Shown here: positions 16,342 through 26,572 of the stretch, piece after piece
Layout of the letters: every line of letters begins with the position of its first letter
Numbering within the stretch: the first letter of the stretch is position 1
Assembly (NCBI GenBank): GCA_030678995.1
Contig: JAUXTQ010000046.1
Span: 1-64,000 of the forward strand
DNA: 64,000 nt
Reading direction: 5' to 3'
DNA from: Caulobacter sp.
Lineage (GTDB): Bacteria > Pseudomonadota > Alphaproteobacteria > Caulobacterales > Caulobacteraceae
Made by a program: the position numbers and the translations under genes
The notes under the pieces: generated by a model
The model's input: the letters and a program-made list of their open reading frames with translations, nothing else
The model's database searches: none
Told to the model about the DNA's origin: nothing

Positions 16342-18144
16342 TCACACCAGCGCTTCGAACTCCTCGACCAGCCGTTCGATGTCGCGCATGCCGGCGGCCC
16401 AGAAGTCCTTCTGGCGGGGATCGAGGCCGAACGGGGCCAGGGCCTCGACGTAGGTCTTCGTGCCGCCGGCCGCGAGCATCGCCTCGTAAAGTGGCGCGAA
16501 GCTGGCCGGATCCTCCCGCCGCTTCTCCATCAGGGCCCGCACCAGCAGGTCGCCGAAGGCGTAGGCGTAGACATAGAAGGGCGCGTGCACGAAGTGGCTG
16601 ACATAGGCCCAGTAATGCTCATAGCCACTGTTCAGCCTGATCGCCGGGCCCAGGCTCTCGCTCATCACCGTCAGCCACAGGGCGCCGATCTCGTCGGGGG
16701 ACAGCTCGCCCTCGGCCCGCGCGTCGTGGAAGCGGGTCTCGAACTGGTGGAAGGCGATCTGCCGGACCACCGTGTTGAGGCCGTCCTCGATCTTGCCGGC
16801 CAGCAGGGCGCGGCGGTCGGCGGGCGTCGCCTCGGCCAGCAGCCGCTCGAACACCAGCCCCTCGCCGAAGATCGAGGCGGTCTCGGCCAGGGTCAGGGGC
16901 GTGTCGGCCAGCAGGGTGCCGAGCGGGGCGCAGAGGGTCTGGTGCACCGCGTGACCCAGCTCATGGGCCAGGGTCAGCACGTCGCGCCGCTCGCCCATGT
17001 AGTTGAGGAGGACGTAGGGGTGCCGGGTGGCCGTCACCGGATGGCTGTAGGCGCCCGACTGCTTGCCGGGCCGGGGTCGGGCGTCGATCCACGGGCTGGC
17101 GAAGAAGGTCCGCGCATGGTCGGCGAACTTCGGGGCCAGGGCCGAGAAGCTCTCCAGCACCACGCCTTTGGCCTCGTCCCAGCCGTAGGTTCGGGGCGCC
17201 GCGGCGTCGAGGGGGGCGTTGCGATCCCAGTAGTCGAGGGTCTTGCGGCCCATGACCCTCGCCTTGGCGGCGTAGTAGCGGTGGCTGGTGGCGGCATAGC
17301 TTTCGGTCACCGCCTCGACCATGGCGCCCACCGCCTCGGCATCGACCTCGTTGGCGATGTGACGCGACTGGGCGGGATAGGCATACTTGCGCCAGCGATC
17401 CTCGACCTGCTTTTCGAAAGCCAGGGTGTTCATCACCAGGGCCATGGTCGGGGTGCGTTCGTGCAGGGCTTCGGCCAGGCCGCCCGCCGCCGCCTTGCGC
17501 CGTTTTGCCGACGGGTCGGACAGACGGTTCAGCGCCTCGGGCAGGGTCAGATATTCACGGCCAACCTTGGCGGTCAGTTTGGCCAGGGTCTCGTCATACA
17601 GTCGCGACCAGTTGGCCACGGCCGGCCCGCGATCGACCAGCAGCCGCTCCAGGTCCGGCGACAGCTCGTGCGGACGGCTGAGGCGCAGGCGGCGGATCCA
17701 CGGCGTCCAGCGGGCGGCCGGCGGATGGGCCGCCAGGGCCGCCTCAAGCTCCGCGTCCTCCAGTTCGTTGAGCTCGAGGGTGAAGAACAGGCTGTCGGCG
17801 GCGATCTGCGAGGCGCGGGTGCGCAGGTCGCCCTCGAACCTGGCCCACTCCGGATCGTCCCGCGCGGTGGAGGCCGCCAGCGAGGCATAGGCGCCCACGG
17901 CCCACAGGCCGTTGGTGGCCTGCTCGTAGAGGCCGATGCCCTGGTCGATCAGGGCGCCCAGCGCGGCGGCCTCGGCCCGGCTTTCGACGAACCGGCCCTG
18001 CAGTGCGATCAGGGCGTCGTTGGCCCGTTTGGCCTCGGCGATATCCAGCGCGATGCGCGGATCGTCACGACCGGCGTAGAGGTCGGACAGGTTCCATTCC
18101 GGCAGGCTGTCATTGAGAGCGGGCGGCTTCACGGGGGCGTTCAT
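16342..18144 (-). CDS. pepF: M3 family oligoendopeptidase F
   Basis: A 600-residue cytoplasmic zinc peptidase of short peptides. The N-terminal domain (about 20-200) begins LPEWNLSDLYAGRDDPRI; the catalytic motif HELGHAVHQTL (HExxH) is near residue 385, with the third ligand in LAETASIFGEGLVFERLLAE. The C-terminal VSHFVHAPFYVYAYAFGDLL is conserved in PepF. Start at 18144 is chosen because upstream in-frame sequence includes a type B repeat. Confidence 0.94.
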   Translation of the reverse strand: MNAPVKPPALNDSLPEWNLSDLYAGRDDPRIALDIAEAKRANDALIALQGRFVESRAEAAALGALIDQGIGLYEQATNGLWAVGAYASLAASTARDDPEWARFEGDLRTRASQIAADSLFFTLELNELEDAELEAALAAHPPAARWTPWIRRLRLSRPHELSPDLERLLVDRGPAVANWSRLYDETLAKLTAKVGREYLTLPEALNRLSDPSAKRRKAAAGGLAEALHERTPTMALVMNTLAFEKQVEDRWRKYAYPAQSRHIANEVDAEAVGAMVEAVTESYAATSHRYYAAKARVMGRKTLDYWDRNAPLDAAAPRTYGWDEAKGVVLESFSALAPKFADHARTFFASPWIDARPRPGKQSGAYSHPVTATRHPYVLLNYMGERRDVLTLAHELGHAVHQTLCAPLGTLLADTPLTLAETASIFGEGLVFERLLAEATPADRRALLAGKIEDGLNTVVRQIAFHQFETRFHDARAEGELSPDEIGALWLTVMSESLGPAIRLNSGYEHYWAYVSHFVHAPFYVYAYAFGDLLVRALMEKRREDPASFAPLYEAMLAAGGTKTYVEALAPFGLDPRQKDFWAAGMRDIERLVEEFEALV

Positions 18145-18185
18145 GGCGGCGGATATGGACCGTGTAATTGGGGCGCGCAACCGAA

Positions 18186-18213
18186 GGGACAGACACCAGC
18201 AGGTGTCTGTCCC
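18186..18213. repeat. GGGACAGACACC palindrome (type B)
   Basis: GGGACAGACACCAGCAGGTG followed by TCTGTCCC. It ends two bases before the stop codon of the esterase gene at 18216, so it probably forms the 3' end hairpin of that transcript. Confidence 0.85.
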
Positions 18214-18215
18214 GA

Positions 18216-19157
18216 TCAAACAAACCCCTTCCGCCGCCACCACTCCAGCACCAGGTCGGGCCATCGCGCCACCGGCTTGCCCCCGGTGAAGCGCAGGCCG
18301 AAGCCGTGGCCGCCTTCCTCGAAGAGGTGCATCTCGGTCGGGACTTTCGCTGCGCGCAGGGCCTCATAGAGGCGCAGACTGTTCTCCACGGGCACCGAGG
18401 CGTCGTCGCCGGCGTGCAGCAGGAAAGTCGGCGGGGCATCGGGCCGGGCCTTGGCCTCCAGCGACCAGGCGCTCTCCTGGGCGGCCTCCGGCGCCGCGCC
18501 CAGCATTTGCTCGCGCGATCCGGGGTGAGCGAAGCCGGCCCGCATCGTGGCCACCGGATACATCAGGACGGCGAGGTCCGGCCGGGCGCTCAGGGCATCG
18601 ACCTCGTCCAGCCGGTCATAGACGGGGTCGTCCCACATCAGGCTCAGGCAACCGGCCACGTGGCCGCCCGCCGAAAAGCCCATGACCCCAACCCGCTTCG
18701 GGTCCGGCGCCAGCGAGCGGACAAGGCGCAGCGCCCGCTGGGCGTCCTGCAGGGGCGCCGCCGGCCCCGCCGCCCAGCCGTCGGCCGGCAGGCGGTAGCT
18801 GGACACATAGACGGTGACCCCGGCGGCCGCGAAGCGCTCGGCGCATTCGTAGCCTTCCTTGTCCATCACCACCCATTTGTAACCCCCGCCCGGGGTCATC
18901 AGCAGGGAGGCGCCATTGGGCGTCCGCGGCTCGAAGACGGTCAGGGTGGGATTGCGGACATGCTTCACATAGCGGTCGCGCAGGGGGTTGGGCGGCGGGT
19001 TTCGCTCGACCACCGCCTCGACGACCGAGACCCCCTCGCCGCCCGGCGGGCCGTTCGGCCAGATCGGGATGACCTTGGGGGCCGAGGCCAGGGCCGGGGC
19101 GGCGACGGCCAGACCCGTGGCCGCCAACAGGGTGCGTCTCGTCCAGTCCACCGCCAT
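18216..19157 (-). CDS. Exported alpha/beta hydrolase (esterase)
   Basis: A 313-residue protein with a twin-arginine-like leader (DWTRRTLLAATGLAVAAPAL, cleavage after ALA). The mature part has SLLMTPGGGYKWVVMDKEG (HGGG-like oxyanion loop in the form PGGGY), nucleophile motif GVMGFSAGGHVAG, HAGDDASVPVENS with the acid, and EEGGHGFGLRF with the catalytic His. This layout matches acetyl-xylan-esterase-like/BD-FAE esterases. Periplasmic location is inferred from the Tat-like signal. Confidence 0.85.
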   Translation of the reverse strand: MAVDWTRRTLLAATGLAVAAPALASAPKVIPIWPNGPPGGEGVSVVEAVVERNPPPNPLRDRYVKHVRNPTLTVFEPRTPNGASLLMTPGGGYKWVVMDKEGYECAERFAAAGVTVYVSSYRLPADGWAAGPAAPLQDAQRALRLVRSLAPDPKRVGVMGFSAGGHVAGCLSLMWDDPVYDRLDEVDALSARPDLAVLMYPVATMRAGFAHPGSREQMLGAAPEAAQESAWSLEAKARPDAPPTFLLHAGDDASVPVENSLRLYEALRAAKVPTEMHLFEEGGHGFGLRFTGGKPVARWPDLVLEWWRRKGFV

Positions 19158-19181
19158 GGCCGCTCCGTCGGGTAACCGGTG

Positions 19182-19832
19182 TCAGATTACCTTTCCCGGC
19201 CGTCGCTCCACAAGCCAGGCGATGGCGGTCACGGCCAGATAGACGCCGATGGCCATTGCCCCGGTCTGGACAGGGTCGTCGCCGGTCGGCGCGAGTTTCG
19301 AGGCGATCTGCACGGCGGTCAGGATCAGCAGGAAGGTCGCCGCCGGCCAGACGCTCAGGCCTTCCTTCGCCCGGACCCACGCCCACCAGGCGCCCGCCGC
19401 GGCCAGAAGGCCCATCTCCAGGGTCGCCTCTGGGACCGGCCAGTTCCACCAGCCCAAGCCCACCTTCTCGCCGCCGAACCACAGCTCCAGGTCCGGCCGG
19501 TGGACGAGGAAGTCGAGCACCCAGTGCGAAAACACCGCCAACCCGACGAACACTGACGCCCGCCAGGGCGCCTTCAGCAGCCACCGCGCCAGCACCGCCC
19601 CGCCCACCGACCAGGCCAGCGCTCCCGGCAGGCTGTGGGTGAAGGGCATGTGGTAGAGCTCCAGCGGGCTGCCGGGCAGGTCGGGATTGACGCTGTACTT
19701 CTCCACCCCGGCAATGATCAGCCCGCCCCAGCCGATGTCGACCAGCTGGCAGGCGGCCACATAGGTCCACAGCGGCGCGCGCGGCTCGGCGGCGCGAAGG
19801 GCCAGGGCGGCGGCGTAGTGTCCGACGAACAT
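19182..19832 (-). CDS. YdjM/DUF457-like inner membrane protein
   Basis: A 216-residue protein with about five or six membrane segments. MFVGHYAAALAL at the N-terminus, MPFTHSLPGALAWS and FSHWVLDFLVHRPDLELWFG carry His and Asp residues arranged as in the LexA-binding, metal-dependent hydrolase-like YdjM/DUF457 family. Biochemical function is not known. Divergent from the LysR gene, which starts 92 bases away. Confidence 0.8.
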   Translation of the reverse strand: MFVGHYAAALALRAAEPRAPLWTYVAACQLVDIGWGGLIIAGVEKYSVNPDLPGSPLELYHMPFTHSLPGALAWSVGGAVLARWLLKAPWRASVFVGLAVFSHWVLDFLVHRPDLELWFGGEKVGLGWWNWPVPEATLEMGLLAAAGAWWAWVRAKEGLSVWPAATFLLILTAVQIASKLAPTGDDPVQTGAMAIGVYLAVTAIAWLVERRPGKVI

Positions 19833-19923
19833 CGGCGTCTCTCCTCGATTGACGCCGAGGGTGTCGCGCGGAGGCGGACATTCAACAATTGCCGATCACC
19901 TCCTGGCAGTTATACATTTTCGC

Positions 19924-20817
19924 ATGGACAGCCGTCTCGACTGGAACCTCTACGCCTCATTCCGCGAGGTCATGCGCCAGGGCAGCCTGTCGGCGGCGGC
20001 CCGGACGCTGGGCCTGACCCAGCCGACCCTGGGCCGGCATGTGGCGGCGCTGGAGGCGGGGCTGGGGACCGCCCTCTTCACCCGCTCGCCCCAGGGCCTG
20101 ATCCCGACCGCCGCGGCGCTGGAGCTTCTGCCCCGAGCCGAGGAGATGCACGCCGCCGCCGAGGCCGCGGCCCGGGCCATCAGCGGCGGCCCCTCCGGCG
20201 AGACCGGCGTGGTGCGGATCACCGCCAGCGAGATCATCGGCGGGGTGGTGCTGCCGCCGATCCTCGCCGCCTTCCGCGCGCTTCACCCGGCCGTGGTCAT
20301 CGAGCTGGTGCTGACCAACCGGAACGAAGACCTGCTGCGGCGTGACGCGGACATCGCCGTGCGCATGGTCCGTCCGGTCCAGTCGGCGCTGGTCGCCCGC
20401 CGGATCGGGTCGGTGGGCATCGGCCTCTATGCCCATCGCCGTTATGCTCAGGCGCACGGACTGCCCGCGACCCTCGATGACCTGGCCGCCCACCCGGTGA
20501 TCGGCTTCGACCGCGACGACACCGCCCGCCGCTCGGTCGCCGCCGAGGGACCGATGGTCAGCCGTGAGGCCTTCGCCTTTCGGTGCGACAGCGACCTGGC
20601 CCAGCTGGCCGCCCTGCGCGCCGGTTTCGGCATCGGCGGCTGCCAGGCCGGCATCGCCGCGGACGAGCCCGATCTGGTCCCGGTTCTGCCCGACGCCATC
20701 CGCTTCGAACTGGAGATGTGGCTGGCCATGCACGAAGACCTGAGAGCGGTCGTCCGGGTGCGGCTGATGTTCGAACATCTGGCCGCCTCGCTGGGCCAGT
20801 ACGCCCGCCGCCGTTAA
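19924..20817 (+). CDS. LysR family transcriptional regulator
   Basis: A 297-residue regulator. The N-terminal winged HTH is DWNLYASFREVMRQGSLSAA then ARTLGLTQPTLGRHVAALEA (about 5-65); the remaining ~200 residues form the effector-binding domain (GVVRITASEIIGGVVLPPIL). ATG at 19924 is the family start. It is divergent from the YdjM-like gene, the usual arrangement for a LysR target, so that gene is a candidate target. Confidence 0.9.
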   Translation: MDSRLDWNLYASFREVMRQGSLSAAARTLGLTQPTLGRHVAALEAGLGTALFTRSPQGLIPTAAALELLPRAEEMHAAAEAAARAISGGPSGETGVVRITASEIIGGVVLPPILAAFRALHPAVVIELVLTNRNEDLLRRDADIAVRMVRPVQSALVARRIGSVGIGLYAHRRYAQAHGLPATLDDLAAHPVIGFDRDDTARRSVAAEGPMVSREAFAFRCDSDLAQLAALRAGFGIGGCQAGIAADEPDLVPVLPDAIRFELEMWLAMHEDLRAVVRVRLMFEHLAASLGQYARRR

Positions 20818-20928
20818 CCCCCGACTCAGGTCTCCGAAACCCGGTCTTTACCGGCCTGTGTTTCAATCCGGGTCAACAAGAGCAGCGCTCCATGTCGGGC
20901 GCTTGCCGGTTCGGTGGGTGATCTTCAT

Positions 20929-22385
<1,457 letters not shown>

Positions 22386-22386
<1 letters not shown>

Positions 22387-22511
22387 TGGCCCGCCGCTTC
22401 AACATCCTGCGTCCGCAGTCGCGCGACGACCGGCTCAAGACCCTGATGCACCGCATGAAGCTGGCGGCGGCCCGCGCCGCCCTGATCGCGACGACGCCGG
22501 CGACGGCCTGA
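22386..22511 (+). CDS. Small basic protein coupled to the response regulator, 41 aa
   Basis: ATG at 22386 overlaps the response-regulator stop as TGATG. The product is MARRFNILRPQSRDDRLKTL then MHRMKLAAARAALIATTPAT A: strongly basic, probably one amphipathic helix, with no membrane segment. The frame has the GC-rich third positions of a real gene. Position suggests co-translation with the regulator. No family recognised. Confidence 0.55.
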
Positions 22512-22518
22512 CCAAAGA

Positions 22519-22646
22519 TCCTCCCCCGTTGGGGGAGGTGGACCTGCGTAGCCTTGGCGAAGCAGGGACGGAGGGGGTCCGCTCAGGTCTAGGGTGACCC
22601 CCTCAGTCCGCTTCGCGGACAGCTCCCCCGAGAGGGGAGCATCTCC
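22519..22646. repeat. CTCCCC/GGGGAG intergenic repeat, copy 2
   Basis: Begins CTCCCCCGTTGGGGGAGGTG and ends CAGCTCCCCCGAGAGGGGAG CATCT, sharing the GACGGAGGGGGTCCGCTC middle with copy 1 at 5132-5245. It fills the gap before the phosphotransferase gene and ends 12 bases before that gene's likely start. Confidence 0.85.
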
Positions 22647-22657
22647 AAAGGCCCCCC

Positions 22658-23725
22658 TTGCCTCCCGCCACGGAAATCACGCTGACTGCGCGTATGGAAA
22701 CGGCTGGGGTGGATCTGGCGGCGCTGGCCGTCTGGATGGACGGACAGGGCCTGGGCGACGGCGCCATCCTGGACGCCACCCTGCTGGCCGGCGGGACGCA
22801 GAACATCCTGCTGAAGTTCACCCGGTCGGGACGGTCCTACGTCCTGCGCCGGCCGCCGCCGCATCTGCGGGCCAACTCCAACGAGACCATGCGCCGCGAG
22901 GCGCGGGTGCTGGCGGCCATCGCCGGGACCGACGTGCCCCATCCGCCCCTGATCGCCGCCTGCCCGGCCGAGGACGTCATCGGCGCGGCCTTCTACCTGA
23001 TGGAGCCGGTGGACGGCTTCAACCCGACGACGGGGCTCGAGCCGCTGCACGCTGGGTCCGAGGCGGTCCGCCGCCGCATGGGCCTGGCGTTGGTCGAGGG
23101 CATCGCCGCCCTGGGCGCCCTGGACTACCGCGCCCTGGGCCTCGAAGGCCTCGGCAAGCCCGACAACTATCTCGAACGCCAGGTGGCGCGCTGGAAAGCG
23201 CAACTGGAGTCCTACGGCGAGTTCGACGGCTGGACCGGCCCTGCCGAAATCCCGGGCGTCGAACGCGTCGCCGACTGGCTGGACGCGCATCGGCCGGCCT
23301 CGTTCCAGGCGGGGATCATCCACGGCGACTATCACCTGGCCAACGTCATGTACCGTCACGACAGCGGCGAGTTGGCCGCCATCGTCGACTGGGAGCTGAC
23401 CACCATCGGCGATCCCCTGCTGGACCTCGGCTGGCTGCTGGCCACCTGGCCGGAGGGCGACGATCCCGATCCCGCCAACGTCTCGGTGAAGCCCTGGAAG
23501 GGCTTTCCGACGGCGGCCGAACTGGTCGAGCACTATCGGGAGCGCACCACGCGGGATGTCTCGGCGATCCACTGGTACGGGGTGCTGGCCTGCTACAAGC
23601 TGGGCATCATCCTGGAAGGCACCCACGCCCGCGCCTGCGCCGGCCGCGCGCCGATCCCCACCGGCGACCGCCTGCACGCCCAGACGATCGGCCTGTTCGA
23701 ACGGGCGCTGAGGTGGATCGGGTGA
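22658..23725 (+). CDS. APH-like phosphotransferase family protein (ACAD10-type)
   Basis: A 355-residue kinase-like protein. The nucleotide loop is LLAGGTQNILLKFTRSGRSY, the catalytic loop GIIHGDYHLANVMY (HxDxxxxN) near residue 220, and the metal loop AIVDWELTTIGDPLLDLGWL. This is the aminoglycoside phosphotransferase fold as in the N-terminal domain of ACAD10-type proteins, where it is linked to hydroxyacyl-CoA metabolism rather than drug resistance. TTG at 22658 has AAAGG six bases upstream; ATG at 22694 is an alternative. Confidence 0.85.
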   Translation: MPPATEITLTARMETAGVDLAALAVWMDGQGLGDGAILDATLLAGGTQNILLKFTRSGRSYVLRRPPPHLRANSNETMRREARVLAAIAGTDVPHPPLIAACPAEDVIGAAFYLMEPVDGFNPTTGLEPLHAGSEAVRRRMGLALVEGIAALGALDYRALGLEGLGKPDNYLERQVARWKAQLESYGEFDGWTGPAEIPGVERVADWLDAHRPASFQAGIIHGDYHLANVMYRHDSGELAAIVDWELTTIGDPLLDLGWLLATWPEGDDPDPANVSVKPWKGFPTAAELVEHYRERTTRDVSAIHWYGVLACYKLGIILEGTHARACAGRAPIPTGDRLHAQTIGLFERALRWIG

Positions 23726-23735
23726 GGACGCGCGG

Positions 23736-24461
23736 TCAGCGCCGACGCGATTCGATGGTCAGGACCGCCTCGTCGCCGGCGCCGAGCGAGCCCTTGCAGG
23801 CCATGGGGTTGTAGGCGAGACCGTAGCAGAAGCGTACGTCCATCAGGCGGTTGCCCTCGACCGCCTTGATGTAGATTCCCTCGCGCTTCATCCACGGGTT
23901 GGCCGCGACGAAGGCATCCCGCAGGTCGCCGGCGGTCATCATCGGGCCGAGAGGCGCAGGCATCTTCACAGCGTTCCAGAGGGTCATGGCCTGGTCGAAA
24001 TAGGCCTCCGGCGTCGTCCAGCCACAGGTCCCGTGTGCGGCCCATTCATGCTGCTGCATCACTGTTGAGGGGGTCATGCAGGCATGCTTTCGGACCGTTG
24101 CGGGACGGATCGCTGGCGCCGGGCCGCAGTAACGCGGATGCCGCCGGGCCGCGCCGTTGGGCCACAGGCCGTGCAGAACGAAGCCGAAGTCGTTGTCCCG
24201 GCACTGGACCTCGTAGCCCGGCGACTCGCCGTTGGCGCGGCAGTCCTCCGGCGCCCAGGTCAGGGCCAGCATGTAGAAGGCCGTCGGCTCGTCAGCCACG
24301 ACCTCGTCCGCGGGCGGGTCGTAGGCCGGGGCAGGCGTGATCGCGGCGGGTAGGTTGCAGGTCGTGGCCGTCGGTGCGGCGGCCTCGGGGCCGGGGACCG
24401 CGCAGGAGCTCAGGAGGAGCGCGGCGGCGATCAGACTCTGAAAGCTACGCATGAGGCCCAT
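23736..24461 (-). CDS. Ribonuclease T2 family protein, predicted lipoprotein
   Basis: A 241-residue protein. The leader ends LIAAALLLSSCAVPG with a lipobox (L-S-S-C), so it is probably a lipoprotein. Both active-site segments are present: FGFVLHGLWPNG (CAS I, His) and QQHEWAAHGTCGW (CAS II, Glu and second His), plus paired Cys. RNase T2 enzymes cleave RNA non-specifically outside the cytoplasm. ATG at 24452 (MRSFQSL) is an alternative start. Confidence 0.88.
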   Translation of the reverse strand: MGLMRSFQSLIAAALLLSSCAVPGPEAAAPTATTCNLPAAITPAPAYDPPADEVVADEPTAFYMLALTWAPEDCRANGESPGYEVQCRDNDFGFVLHGLWPNGAARRHPRYCGPAPAIRPATVRKHACMTPSTVMQQHEWAAHGTCGWTTPEAYFDQAMTLWNAVKMPAPLGPMMTAGDLRDAFVAANPWMKREGIYIKAVEGNRLMDVRFCYGLAYNPMACKGSLGAGDEAVLTIESRRR

Positions 24462-24470
24462 CCCAACAAC

Positions 24471-24574
24471 CGCTCATCCCGGCGAATGCCGGGACCCAAT
24501 TCAAAGAGCGCAGGCGCGCATCATTCAAGGCCCGGATTTGTCATCTGGGTCCCGGCATTCGCCGGGATGAGCGG
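24471..24574. repeat. Inverted repeat CGCTCATCCCGGCGAATGCCGGGACCC
   Basis: A 104-base element: left arm CGCTCATCCCGGCGAATGCC GGGACCC, right arm GGGTCCCGGCATTCGCCGGG ATGAGCG. Each arm is itself a hairpin. It fills the gap between the RNase T2 start and the gene at 24590. The motif class (CTCATCC...GGGACCC) is also seen with different centres at 61549-62142. Confidence 0.85.
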
Positions 24575-24589
24575 ATTCAATGGAAGGGC

Positions 24590-24901
24590 CTACTCACCGG
24601 CCGGCCCCCGCCGCCCGAACGCCTTGCGCTTCATCGGCTTCTTCTCGCCCTTGGCCTTGAGGGTGATCTCCCTGAGCTTCACCGCCTGGAGCATGGACAG
24701 GGCCTGGCCAGCCGCGCCCTTCTCCGGATCGCCGAAGGCGCGGCCGTAGGTCTTCAGGCGATCCTCGACGCTGCCGAGGAACTCGCCTTCCCATTCGGAG
24801 AGTTCAACACCGCCCTTGTCCGCCGAGCGACGGGCGCGCTTGAGGGCATTCAGCGCGGCCCGTTTGGCCTGCGCTTTCAGATCGGGTGGGCCCCGCTTCA
24901 A
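24590..24901 (-). CDS. Hypothetical protein downstream of gapR, 103 aa
   Basis: A basic, helical protein (MKRGPPDLKAQAKRAALNAL ... EWEGEFLGSVEDRLKTYGRA) with a Lys/Arg-rich tail (GEKKPMKRKAFGRRG). It overlaps the GapR gene by four bases (ATGA), which indicates coupled translation. No family recognised; basic character could allow nucleic-acid binding, but this is inference. Confidence 0.65.
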   Translation of the reverse strand: MKRGPPDLKAQAKRAALNALKRARRSADKGGVELSEWEGEFLGSVEDRLKTYGRAFGDPEKGAAGQALSMLQAVKLREITLKAKGEKKPMKRKAFGRRGPAGE

Positions 24902-25164
24902 ATTTCCCCGATGGCGGAGAGATAGAGGTCGACCAGCGCCTCTTCCTCCTGTCGCTTGGCCCGGTCCATCTTGCGGATGCGGACCACCTTGCGGATGATT
25001 TTCACGTCGAAGCCGTTGCCCTTGGCCTCGGCATAGACCTCCTTGAGGTCGGCCATCACCGCCGCCTTGTCCTCTTCCAGCCGCTCGATGCGCTCAAGAA
25101 TGGTCTTGAGCTGCGTCTGGGCGGTGCTGTTGAGCACGTCGATGGTGGAGGCGTCGTCGGCCAT
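24898..25164 (-). CDS. gapR: Nucleoid-associated protein GapR (DUF2312)
   Basis: An 88-residue protein with the DUF2312 sequence: LKTILERIERLEEDKAAVMA DLKEVYAEAKGNGFDVKIIR KVVRIRKM and a C-terminal helix. In Caulobacter GapR binds AT-rich, overtwisted DNA, stimulates topoisomerases ahead of replication forks and is needed for normal chromosome replication and division. The coiled-coil N-terminal half and length match. It is first in a two-gene operon with the 103-aa gene. Confidence 0.93.
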   Translation of the reverse strand: MADDASTIDVLNSTAQTQLKTILERIERLEEDKAAVMADLKEVYAEAKGNGFDVKIIRKVVRIRKMDRAKRQEEEALVDLYLSAIGEI

Positions 25165-25224
25165 GGGGGAAGGCTCTCACAGGACGGAGGGATCGGGAAG
25201 GCCGACCCTGTAGCCCCCCGGACC

Positions 25225-25839
25225 TCAGGCCTCAAGCAGTCCGTGGCCCACGAGCAGCGGAATCAGGTGGGCGGGGTCCTCGAACCTGTGGACATGAAAG
25301 CCGAGGGCCCTCGCGGCCTCGGTGTTTGCGGCCGAGTCATCGACGAACAGCAGTTCGTCGGCCGCCAGTCCCGACCGCTCGCAAGCGATGGCGAAGATGC
25401 GCGGGTCCGGCTTGATCATGCCCTCATCAGCCGAGACGACCGCATCTTCGAGATGCCGGAAGGCGGGACTGAGGCTCTGCACGAAGGGCCAGGTTTCCGT
25501 CCACATGTTGGTCAGGGCGAACTGCGGCACGCCGCGAACGGCCAGGGCCTCCATGGCGCATTCCGTCTCCGGGATGGCGCCGTCGAACATCTCGTCCCAA
25601 CGATCCCACCAGGCGCGGATTTCCGGTTCGCGGTCCGGGTGTTCGGCGATCAGCCGGCGCATGTTGTCTTCGGGATGGATTCCCGCGTCCGTGGCCGCGT
25701 GCCAGGCCATGGTGCAGACAGACGAAAGGAACCGGTCGCAAGCGGCCGGCTCCTCAAAAATCTTCAGATAGAGGCGACGCGGACTCCAGTCCACGATCAC
25801 GTTGCCGACGTCCCAGAGAACTCCCCTGGGCGCGCGCAT
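25225..25839 (-). CDS. HAD family hydrolase (HAD-IA, haloacid dehalogenase-like)
   Basis: A 204-residue protein. Motif I is GVLWDVGNVIVDWSPRRLY (catalytic Asp in WDVGN), motif II is FALTNMWTETW (Thr), motif III includes KPDPRIFAIACERSGL and motif IV is LLFVDDSAANTEAARALGFH. The YihX-like N-terminus 'DVGNVIVDW' is typical of phosphosugar phosphatases and related dehalogenases; substrate unknown. It lies three bases from the rpmJ stop. Confidence 0.88.
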   Translation of the reverse strand: MRAPRGVLWDVGNVIVDWSPRRLYLKIFEEPAACDRFLSSVCTMAWHAATDAGIHPEDNMRRLIAEHPDREPEIRAWWDRWDEMFDGAIPETECAMEALAVRGVPQFALTNMWTETWPFVQSLSPAFRHLEDAVVSADEGMIKPDPRIFAIACERSGLAADELLFVDDSAANTEAARALGFHVHRFEDPAHLIPLLVGHGLLEA

Positions 25840-25841
25840 CC

Positions 25842-25967
25842 TCAGCCCTGTTTGGCCTTGAAGCGCGGATCGGTCTTGTTGATCACGTACATCACGCCCT
25901 TGCGACGCACGAGCTTGCAGTCGCGGTGGCGGTTCTTCAGCGACTTCAGCGAGCTTCTGACCTTCAT
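25842..25967 (-). CDS. rpmJ: 50S ribosomal protein L36 (zinc-free type)
   Basis: A 41-residue protein, [41 protein letters not shown]. It has only one Cys (Cys17) where zinc-binding L36 has three Cys and a His, so it is the zinc-independent form usual in alphaproteobacteria. CDS derived by reading the minus strand directly. Confidence 0.95.
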   Translation of the reverse strand: MKVRSSLKSLKNRHRDCKLVRRKGVMYVINKTDPRFKAKQG

Positions 25968-26069
25968 GACCCGTCTACCGTTTGCGGGCGATCCGGGCGC
26001 GAAAGGGCGGCGCCAACGGAATCCCGGTTGTTCCAGAGCGGGCGGCTATAGGCGGCGGCGGCTTTTGAG

Positions 26070-26450
26070 TCAATCCGCGCGCTTGAACCGCCACACGCCC
26101 TTCTGGCCGCGGCGGTTGTACATTACCCCGCCGATCTGCCCCAGGCCCGCCTGGCCGACATAGACGGCGAAGTGGTCGTTGGATTCCCACTCGATCAGGC
26201 TGCCGCGCTGGACCCAGCTGCCGTTGGCGTAGGTCACGCCCCTGGAGGTGTACTCAACCACGCAATCCCCGCGCAGGAACAGACTCAAGGCGTTGGGCTC
26301 GACGCCGTCCCATTCGGAGGTCCCGACCCAGCGGGTGTTGGCGAAGGACGAACCGCCCGCCGGGTCGGCGCAGGACGCCTCCTGGGCGGACGCGGCGCCG
26401 GCGAAGGCCAGCAGGGCGCCCGACAGCACGACCCCGAGCAAGTGACGCAT
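26070..26450 (-). CDS. Secreted hypothetical protein, 126 aa
   Basis: Signal peptide MRHLLGVVLSGALLAFAGAA with cleavage after ASA|QE. The mature ~105 residues are beta-rich (TRWVGTSEWDGVEPNALSLF, GSWVQRGSLIEWESNDHFAV, GGVMYNRRGQKGVWRF) with two Cys, likely a small periplasmic lipocalin-like or META-like barrel, though no family is certain. Start at 26450 avoids five upstream residues that would mask the signal peptide. Divergent from the lytic transglycosylase gene. Confidence 0.6.
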   Translation of the reverse strand: MRHLLGVVLSGALLAFAGAASAQEASCADPAGGSSFANTRWVGTSEWDGVEPNALSLFLRGDCVVEYTSRGVTYANGSWVQRGSLIEWESNDHFAVYVGQAGLGQIGGVMYNRRGQKGVWRFKRAD

Positions 26451-26572
26451 GGCGTGAATCCCCACAATCCCTGGGCGGACTATCCTGCGCCGGCCCGCAT
26501 ATCGTCAATGTCGGCACGGTCTTCGCAGGCTTGTGATTGAGCCTTGCCCCCGTGTCTCTATAGCTTGGTCAA

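Noticed and set aside
22658..23725. Aminoglycoside resistance kinase
   Set aside because: The fold is APH-like, but the sequence (HGDYHLANVMY, VDWELTTIGDPLLDLGW) fits the ACAD10-type group of acyl-CoA related kinases, not resistance enzymes.
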